From Thermothelomyces thermophilus ATCC 42464 (Eukaryota > Ascomycota > Sordariomycetes > Sordariales > Chaetomiaceae): 64,000 nucleotides of DNA. The stretch spans positions 2,914,001 to 2,978,000 of the forward strand of contig NC_016476.1 of assembly GCF_000226095.1 (NCBI RefSeq), given 5' to 3'. The translations under genes were made by a program, and so were the position numbers. Positions 57,015-64,000 of the stretch are shown in pieces. Numbering within the stretch: position 1 is the stretch's first letter; each line of letters begins with the position of its first letter. The notes under the pieces were generated by a model. It worked only from the letters and a program-made list of their open reading frames with translations. It was not told where the DNA came from and did no database searches.

Positions 57015-60000
57015 ATGGCACCATATCGATATGGTCAACCAGCCCTCAAGAGCAGCGTCGACCTGCAGCTGCAGACGGCGTTTCGCGATGGCAACTGGCA
57101 CACCGTAATCCGTCTTGCGGCAAAGAGGGCTGCCACCCTCAAAGACCCCTACTATGAGGTGCGTAGTAGGCCTAGCGTTATCAGAGCTGCCGAAACAAGA
57201 AACTCACCCCTCTGTTTCTCTAGGCCATCAAGATCTGCGCCGAGTCTCAGCTCGACGGCGCAGCTGAAAAGTGCGGCGCTCTGGTCGCTATTGATGAGCT
57301 CGTCAAGAACAAAAAGACGCCAGATATTGACACCATCGAGCTCTACGAATGGGCCTGTCGTGACTTCTTTGACTACGATGTCGAGTACGCCGACACCCTC
57401 GGACCCCTGAGGGCCCGCTGGGCCAAGGCCAACCCCAGCAGCCCCCTGGCCCTGCAGTGTCTCCAAGCCTGTTTGGAGAGGTGGGATCTCGTGAGCGCTC
57501 AGCAGGTGAGAAGCCGGGCAATGACCGTTCCACGGCGTCCGACTATTGACCCGCGAAAACAGATCGCGACGAGTCTTGACAAGGCTCACGCCAACACTTC
57601 CGACCGGCGATACATGTTTTGGAATATCATCCTCACCTTCCTCCTTTCAGTGTGTTCCTGTGTCACACCTTTGCACACCACGCCGCTCAAACTGACATGG
57701 ACAGATCAGCCCGCAGTGCACCGATGCCAGCCGTAAGGTCTACAGCTTGCTGGCGGTCAGACAGCTCGAAAGGGCGGCAGACCTGACCGACAATGTACGT
57801 CTTTAACATTCCTGCGAAGTCGGCGAAGATCCTCTGACATCCCTCAGTCAGCCAAGTTGGAACCCACGGACAGGGGCCTCCTCACGGAGGAAGAGGTCAG
57901 CCTCTACTACCGAGTATTGCGCAGCCACGGCACCAAGGAAGAATTTCTTTCTCGGATCAAGAGCCCGAAGCTCGGCGCCATCAGCCAGCTCAAGGAGGGC
58001 AGAAAATCTCTCCTGTATGAGGCCTTGGACGCACTCGAGGCATGGGGCGAGTGGGACCTCACCTACAGCTTGTGCCGTGAAGCTCTCTCCCTCGGCTTGG
58101 AAGGAGGCAGCTCCCCGTTCTTTGTCTGCGACCTGCAGATATGGAAAAAGTTCGCGACTGCCGCTAGCAAGGTGCCAGACTCGGACAGGTGAGTATTTCA
58201 CACCTTTGCGGCCTTTTTGTGACAGCTCAGTAACTCGTTCAGTGCGCTCGGCGAGGTACAGGCAATTCTGAACAAATATATCGAGATTAAGGACAAGGCG
58301 AGCGCCATGTACAAGAAGAATCTCAGCCTCGCCCTGTTGGAGACCACCTTTCGGCTACCCGCATCTGTCTTGAAACCGAACCACGACAACACCGGCCTAT
58401 CGCCCAGGGTAGTACAGATTGGCCTGTTCCTTGAACAGTACTTTGAGAGACTGTCCGCTTTTGACGACGTCAAAGGCTATGTGGCTGAACTTGGGTTTGA
58501 GGAGATCAAGACGCTTATGGAGGATGTGCTCCCGAAGATGCTCGGCGAGGTAAGGACATTGATGATGCCTTATATCCATCAAACACTCGTCTCTGATATA
58601 TACCCTCTTAGGACTCCGACAAGGCGCGGAAAGCCGTCCTGGATGCGTTACAATGCAAACTACGGTACCTTCTGTCCACTTGCCCACAAACGCTCTCATC
58701 CCAACCCTCTGTTGTCGACGGCGAAACCCAAGAAAAACCTTTCCTGTGCCGGCTGTGCAACAATCCTGCCTCGCTCCCGTGTGAGTCGTGCTTGAAGAAG
58801 CTCACAGTCGACGCCGCGAGCGCGTATAAGCAAATAACCGGTGACAAAGAGCTCGTGGACTCCATCCCCCGTCTGGACAAGGACCCGCGGTTGGACCTGG
58901 CCCTCGTTATGGGTGCCTCCCTCCTGAAGGTGTCTGGGTTGCGGCCGCGGAACACGGACGTGGTCCAGTCATTATGGAAGACAGTGGACCCTGGCCTGTT
59001 CCTGCAAGCAGTGCTGCTCCTGGACGCTCAGCTGAAGGAGACGCCCGGCGACACCGAGCTGCGGCTGCTGCTCGTCCAGCTGTATTTGTTGCTTGGTTGT
59101 GCTTCGTACGCCTACCAGCTCTGGACGCCGCTCGATGTCAAGCGGACAATTCAGGACGCCCTCAGTCCGCTGTTTTTTGACAGGATATCCGCGCTCTCGC
59201 CGGGGCTGTTCCACGGAACCCGTCCCCTAATGGAACCCTTGCGCAGCTTTTACAGCCACAACTTGGCAGATAGGTCGCCCGTGCGCATCTGGGACGCCTT
59301 CTCGGCGGGTAGCTACACAAGCATCCTCGACATGGTCCGGTATGATGGCAACTTGCGCAGGAGTTGTACCGTCATGATGACTTTGGTGGAGGAGAGACGA
59401 GCCATCCGGTGCTATGGTGGAAAGATCGATGTCGAAATCGTAGAGCATTTCCTTACTGGTGAGCCTTTTTTTTTTTTTTTGTCCACCGAGTCACCCACGC
59501 CCACTAACGGGACAGAAAACATTGATGACAACACGACCCTTGTCAACAATACCGACTACGGGCCGTTCCCGAATCTCGAGAGCCCCCACGGCCCCCCAAT
59601 CCACGAGTTTCTCCGTCTCGGGCCAGGTCTTTCGGTGAGTCTCATATCCCCTTTCTTTGCTGTCGTTGCTTGCCTAACCCCGCCAGAACGAACGGTCGCA
59701 CCTCGCCTTCCTCTCGGAGCAGTACCTAGACCTGCTCCTATACAAACCCCCTAAGGACTACAAGCCATCGAAGCAAACCGAGGTCGCACACCGCGACCGC
59801 GAGTACACGCTTGAGACACTCTCGCGCCTCAGCAAGTCCCTCAACGACTTCCTGCAGCAGCCTTCCACTCCGTCCCGTCTGACGCCGGCCGAAATGACCT
59901 ACTACACCGTGGTCTCGTTGCTGGCCGCAGCCCTCCTGATCGCCCTCTCCACGCCGCGGTCCGATCCCGTCCCAAAGACCCTCTCACTCCTCACGAGTTC

Positions 60001-60559
60001 AATCAAATCCGCCCTCACCTCCCTCCGCACCGATTATTTTGCCATCTCTTCCCCTTCTCCTCAGCCCAGCCAAACGGGAGCATCTAAAACAACCACCAAG
60101 GCCGGGCGGCGGTCGCTGCTCCCCGGCGTCTCCCCCTCCCTGACGGAGATGCCCACGTTCTCGGCCCTCCGCGACACGGCCCTCGCCATCCGATACAGCG
60201 CGGCGTTTGTGACGGCCGCCCACGACAGGGAGCTGGCGCGCGACCGGAGTGGGCGCTCGGGCGTGCACCGCGACGTGCTGGCCGAGATGCGCGCCCTGGA
60301 CGGGGCCGCAGCAAAGGTGCTGGGCGAGGTCAAAGGCCACGTGCAGCGGCTCAAGGAGGTACTTGGGGAAGCCGGCTGGCTGGACCGGATTCTGGAGCTG
60401 GTCTTTGCAGGGGAGAATGAGGAGGATGGTGAGGATGAGGTGGCCCGGGCGGTGGAGGAGGTCATCGGGGGCCGTGCCGCGGCCGAGGAGTGGGCTGGAA
60501 AGGTGGTGGAGAGCTGGAGGGAGGGCGTGAAAGGGTGGGGGATGGTTAGGATGGAGTAG
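57015..60559 (+). CDS. MDM20: NatB N-terminal acetyltransferase auxiliary subunit (MDM20/NAA25)
   Basis: Non-catalytic, ribosome-anchoring subunit of NatB, which acetylates Met-Asp/Glu/Asn N-termini, including those of actin and tropomyosin. Nine exons: 57015-57158, 57224-57505, 57563-57649, 57705-57794, 57848-58188, 58243-58549, 58612-59458, 59516-59634, 59687-60559; 1029 aa. Every junction was checked for phase. Seen: a helical TPR-like solenoid (LQTAFRDGNWHTVIRLAAKRA, PSSPLALQCLQACLERWDLVSAQQ, DALEAWGEWDLTYSLCREAL, ETPGDTELRLLLVQLYLLLGCASYAYQLW). A mid-protein Cys cluster (463-477, C-x2-C-x7-C-x2-C) follows. The C-terminus is acidic and helical (ENEEDGEDEVARAVEEV). Known: the family order, and the RS-VRIWDAFSAGSY block, are typical of Mdm20. 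The 57-bp seventh intron carries a long T-run just after its donor. It is convergent with ILM1. Confidence 0.93.
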
Positions 60560-60907
60560 AAGCAAAGGGGGATCGTGGAAGTAGAGGAGATGGTGGTGGG
60601 AAGAGAAGAGTGAGCCAAGAAACATAGACGGTATAAGCAGAAAAGGCACGAAAATGCGCAAGAAGCCGAACTCAAAAATTGATTCCCGCATTCCTGTCCC
60701 ATGCACGCCGCTCCTCCATTAATGCTATCCTGTCCAACCAATGCATACGCCCCCCAAGAAAACCCAACAGGCCGAAGGGGACCTGATCTTGTGTGCAAAC
60801 AATGGTGACTTGTCCGAGAGATGTAGAGAACCCAATAACACCCCCCAAAGAATAAGCACCAAATCCAAAAAGACGCACGTCATAAGGACGCCCGGCCGGG
60901 GTTCTCC
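60560..60907. other. Convergent 3' region MDM20 / ILM1
   Basis: 348 bp between the two stop codons; 3' UTRs only, no further feature seen. Confidence 0.6.
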
Positions 60908-61705
60908 TCAGTATTTCTGGGATCCACTGCTGCTGCTGCTCCTCCTCCTCGCCTTCCTAGCCAGCGCCTCCCGTCTCTCCTCGCCCAGTGTGACCCAAAC
61001 CCAGAGCCAGCTGATGGTCTCGACGAACATGAAGGTGAAAAAGACGCGGTTCTTGAGCGCGTCGCCGCCCCAGGCGGAGGGCACGTACGCCGGGTTGTGC
61101 GCCGCGCGGTGGACCGAGGGGTGTTGGAAGCGGGAGGAAGAGGACGAGGTGGATGAGGAGGAACGGGAGGAGGAGGAGGAAGAGGAGGAGGAGGAGAGGG
61201 TGCCAGCGTCGTCGGTGTAAAAGAGCGGGGACGAGGCGGAAAAGAAGAAAGAGTAGAAGCTCAAGAGGAAGCTCAGGATCAGGCGAAGGGGTGCTGGCGG
61301 GAGCGCGCGGAGCGGTTAGTCTTGTGTGATCTGTAGCACATGGAGGAGGGGGCAACTCACCTTGCACTCCCCAGTAGTGATCGAGGCCGATCTCGTCTGG
61401 GAGGGAGAGCGTCGCCAGGTCGGTTATGCCAAAGAGGGCGAGGACAACGGCGAGGAACCCGAGTGCGGGAGACTGGGTCTCGAAAGAGCGGGAGTTGGGC
61501 TGACCGGGAAAAGTTCCGTTGTAAGCAGATATTACCTGGCTGTGCGGCCGTGATACAGAGGACATACCAGACCCATTGACTCGCCGAGGATGTAGACCAC
61601 CGCCTGGTCAGCGATCGTGCCCGGGTTGGTGAGGAAGAAGAAGCCCAGAGTGATGTGGAAGAGGCAGAGCGAGGTGAGAATCGTCTTTGCGGATATGAGC
61701 GCCAT
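60908..61705 (-). CDS. ILM1: ILM1-like membrane protein (increased loss of mitochondrial DNA 1)
   Basis: Three minus-strand exons: 61705-61568, 61499-61361, 61293-60908; 220 aa. Introns have GTATGT and GTGAGT donors and CAG acceptors, and joins restore ESMGL-PNSRSFETQ and HYWGVQ-APLRL. Seen: four hydrophobic segments (LTSLCLFHITLGFFFL, ALGFLAVVLALFGITDLATL, LRLILSFLLSFYSFFF, RVFFTFMFVETISWLWVWV). A loop carries a Ser-run (coded by TCC/TCT repeats, about residues 125-150). Known: yeast Ilm1 is a small multi-pass ER protein whose loss affects mitochondrial DNA stability; the TNPGTIADQAVVYILGE and YWGVQAPLRL blocks are its hallmarks. The biochemical role is unknown. It is divergent from CDC43 across about 0.9 kb. 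Confidence 0.88.
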
Positions 61706-62602
61706 GGCTGCGTCGAGAGGGTTGGTTGTGCTGTGTTGAGGTTAAGCGAGTCTCATCGAGACGGTTCAGTTGCGAAAAGCGAAGACCGGGCGGGCCTCTT
61801 CAAAAAAGCTAAAAAGGGAGGGACCGGGTCAAAAACAGCGGGTGCGGTACAAAAGAGAGGAAGAGAGTCAGAGCTGAGAGAACTACGAGCCCAAGGCGCG
61901 GTCGTTGAGGTGTCCTGCAAGATGACGCGTCAAGGTTGGGACGGTCAGCGGGCTCAACTCGTCCCTGCCGCAGCGCTGGCAAACCCCCCGCCAAAACCTG
62001 CGTGTCAGAATGTTGGGAAGCGAGAGACTGCATAGGCTTGCGCGGGTGTTTGCTGTTTCGGTTTCTTGAGCAAGGATAGGGCCAAGCTTTGGGCCACTTC
62101 ACATACCTATCTTATCGGCCGTCCTGATAGACAAGGGCGCCTGATTGGGCACGATGCGCGTGAACCGGCCTGGTGACCTTGGCAAGCCACGGGCGCTAAA
62201 GTTTAGTTAACGTTATGCTTAATCGTCCTCTAGAATGTGGCTGGAGCTACCCTTGTTCTGCCGCGATTCGCGGCAACAACAACTGGGGTCGAGGTGGCGG
62301 GGTCCAACCTGCGTGCTATTGTCAGGCAAAGAGCGCTTTCCATAAGCGTCTCCCATCGAAGGCACTTAAGGCATATCTTGCCGGGCATTTTTCCAAGTAA
62401 CCGGGTGTTCTGGTTTTTGTAGGGCACTATCAACCCAAAACTTCAATTTCACCCAATTTCGCGGGAACAGCCAGCGGAACATACCAAAGAACTCCAAACA
62501 GCCTAGGACTCCACTCATTCAACTCACCCCTTTCGAAAGGGTCGCTGGCGCCCACCTTTACTCTCACACTTGACCACGTCTCCCTGTCCAAACATTGCCA
62601 CA
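61706..62602. promoter_or_regulatory. Divergent promoter region ILM1 / CDC43
   Basis: 897 bp between the divergent start codons. It must carry both promoters. No coding sequence or clear consensus element was recognised. Confidence 0.5.
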
Positions 62603-64000
62603 ATGGCCGACACTTTAATTACAGAACACCCCGAGCCCATGCTCGATATTGACCGGCACCTTAAATACTGGAAGATGTGCCTGCAAGCTCCGCTACCCAA
62701 CCACTATCTCCCTAATGAGGGTGTGCGCATGACTTTGGTCTACTTTGTTGTCAACTCGATTCGCATCCTCGAGGGAGGGACCTCCTCAACACCAGAGAAA
62801 AAGCGACCTCCGCTAATTCCTCCGCAAGACCATCGCCGACTCCGCCAATGGATCCTCTCACACCAGCAGCCCGGCGGCGGATTCGTTCCGTCCTCGACCC
62901 TCCTCTACCCCTCTCAGGGGTACCAGGCCTGGGAGGCCGAGTCGGGCGCCGAAGAGAGGGAAGGGGCCGGACTGGCCAACCTCCCGGCCACGCTGTTTGC
63001 GCTGCAGCTGCTCGCGTTGCTGGCAGATGATGATGATGATGCTGATAATGGTGGGGCCAGGAGCGCCTTTGACGGCGTCGATCGGGCGCAGACGCTGAGG
63101 TGGCTGCGGCGGTTGCAGAGGCCGGATGGGAGCTTCGGGGAGGTATTAAAGTTGCTTCCGGGGAAGGGGTGGTTTGTGGGCGGGGGATATGACATGCGGT
63201 ACTGTTATATCGCGGCTTCGATAAGGTGGATGTTAAGGGGAGATGTGAAGGAGGGAGAGGAGGGGTGGGTGGAGGATATCGATACGCAGGCGTTGACGAG
63301 GTACATTCTGGGCAGCCAGGTATGTCTGATTTGCGACCATCTTCCTCTCTCTGCTGCGCTGCAGGTCAATGGGGCTGACTGGTTAGACCTACGACGGTGG
63401 CTTCGCTGGCAGCTCTCAGGAGGAACCTCACGGTATGCTGCCCCTTGCCTTTGTTCGCTAGCCAGCAGACTGAGTTAACATGCGACATCACCAGCCGGCT
63501 ATGCCTACTGCGCCATAGCCGCCCTCTCCCTGCTCGACCGCCCTCTCACCAACAGTACCGCCTTCCACCCCAACGCTATCCTGCGCTCGGGCATCCGTGA
63601 CATGCCCGGCTTGATCCATTGGCTCGCATCCCGTCAGTTCGTTTATCTCGAACCACCACCCCGTCCCCGGGAAGACGATGGCGACGATGAGGACGAAGAC
63701 GAGGACAACTTTGTGCTCCCAGCTAACCCTGCCGACCTCGCCAATGCCCCGGCTCCCGCCCTGCGCCACGTGGCCTGTAACGGCCGCTGCAACAAGGTGG
63801 CTGACACCTGCTACACCTGGTGGGTAGGCGCGGCGCTGGCGAACCTGGGGCACAAGGAGGTGCTGGACTGGGCGCCATCGAGGCGGTTCCTGCTCGAGAA
63901 GATGGCGCACCGCATCGGCGGCTTCAGCAAGCACCCCGGCGGACCGCCCGACGTGTACCACAGCTGTTTCGGGCTGGCGGCGCTGGCCGTCATGGGCGAA
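62603..64000 (+). CDS. CDC43: Geranylgeranyltransferase type I beta subunit, 3' end outside window
   Basis: Catalytic beta subunit of GGTase-I, which attaches geranylgeranyl to CaaL proteins such as Cdc42 and Rho1. Exons seen: 62603-63319, 63387-63432, 63495-64000 (open at the window edge), about 423 codons so far. Seen: prenyltransferase alpha-alpha repeats (RWLRRLQRPDGSFGE, YILGSQ-TYDGGFAGSSQEEPHA-GYAYCAIAALSLLDRP), the zinc ligands Asp and Cys in ADTCYTWWVGAALANLG, and the His ligand in VYHSCFGLAALAVMGE near the end. Known: the QEEPHAGYAYCA block is the beta-subunit core shared with the farnesyl enzyme; the single compact W-V-G-A-L segment and overall match favour GGTase-I. An acidic insert (EDDGDDEDEDEDN) precedes the zinc site. 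The start is the ATG at MADTLITEHPEP. Confidence 0.92.

Overview
The window reads as a nuclear chromosome segment of a filamentous ascomycete, most likely a Sordariomycete and possibly Sordariales/Chaetomiaceae. The grounds are short introns (about 45-110 bp) with CTAAC-like branch sites, strong preference for C or G at third codon positions, fungus-specific families (Zn2Cys6 regulator, GH76/DFG5-DCW1 enzyme, delta-12 desaturase, secreted cyanovirin-type lectin), and a large block with the TpA-rich signature of repeat-induced point mutation (RIP). The genus is an inference; no rRNA, tRNA or marker gene is present to fix it.

Region 1 (1 to about 19.2 kb) is an AT-rich, RIP-mutated graveyard of repeats with no intact host gene. 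It holds a minus-strand Gypsy element running off the left edge (LTR-like segment 4366-4819), a plus-strand chromodomain-bearing Gypsy fragment (about 4.83-8.4 kb), and an unclassified coding-like repeat (about 8.45-19.16 kb). A full-length minus-strand chromodomain Gypsy element, 9729-16986, is inserted into that repeat. Its two LTRs and a perfect 5-bp target duplication (ATAGC) are visible. Base composition changes abruptly near 19.16-19.2 kb beside a perfect 9-bp inverted repeat.

Region 2 (19.6 to 64 kb) is normal gene-rich euchromatin. In order: a conserved hypothetical, possibly mitochondrial, protein (-); CCT2 chaperonin subunit (-), head to head with eIF3b (+); a long disordered nuclear-type protein (+); delta-12 fatty acid desaturase (+); a small secreted CVNH lectin (-); a TBC-domain protein (+); a type II membrane glycosyltransferase (-); a Zn2Cys6 transcription factor (-); a coiled-coil hypothetical protein (-); a GPI-anchored GH76 enzyme (+); COX23 (+); the NatB subunit MDM20/NAA25 (+); ILM1 (-); and the start of the geranylgeranyltransferase-I beta subunit CDC43 (+), cut by the window end.

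The genes are mainly housekeeping (protein folding, translation initiation, N-terminal acetylation, prenylation, mitochondrial copper/oxidase assembly, lipid desaturation, wall-protein attachment) and do not form a metabolic cluster. Two small multi-exon genes, the CVNH lectin and COX23, are easy to miss because none of their exons exceeds about 250 bp. I did not see a CRISPR array, a secondary-metabolite cluster or an obviously new defence system. The least explained sequence is the interrupted coding-like repeat and the antisense coding-like stretch inside the nested retroelement.
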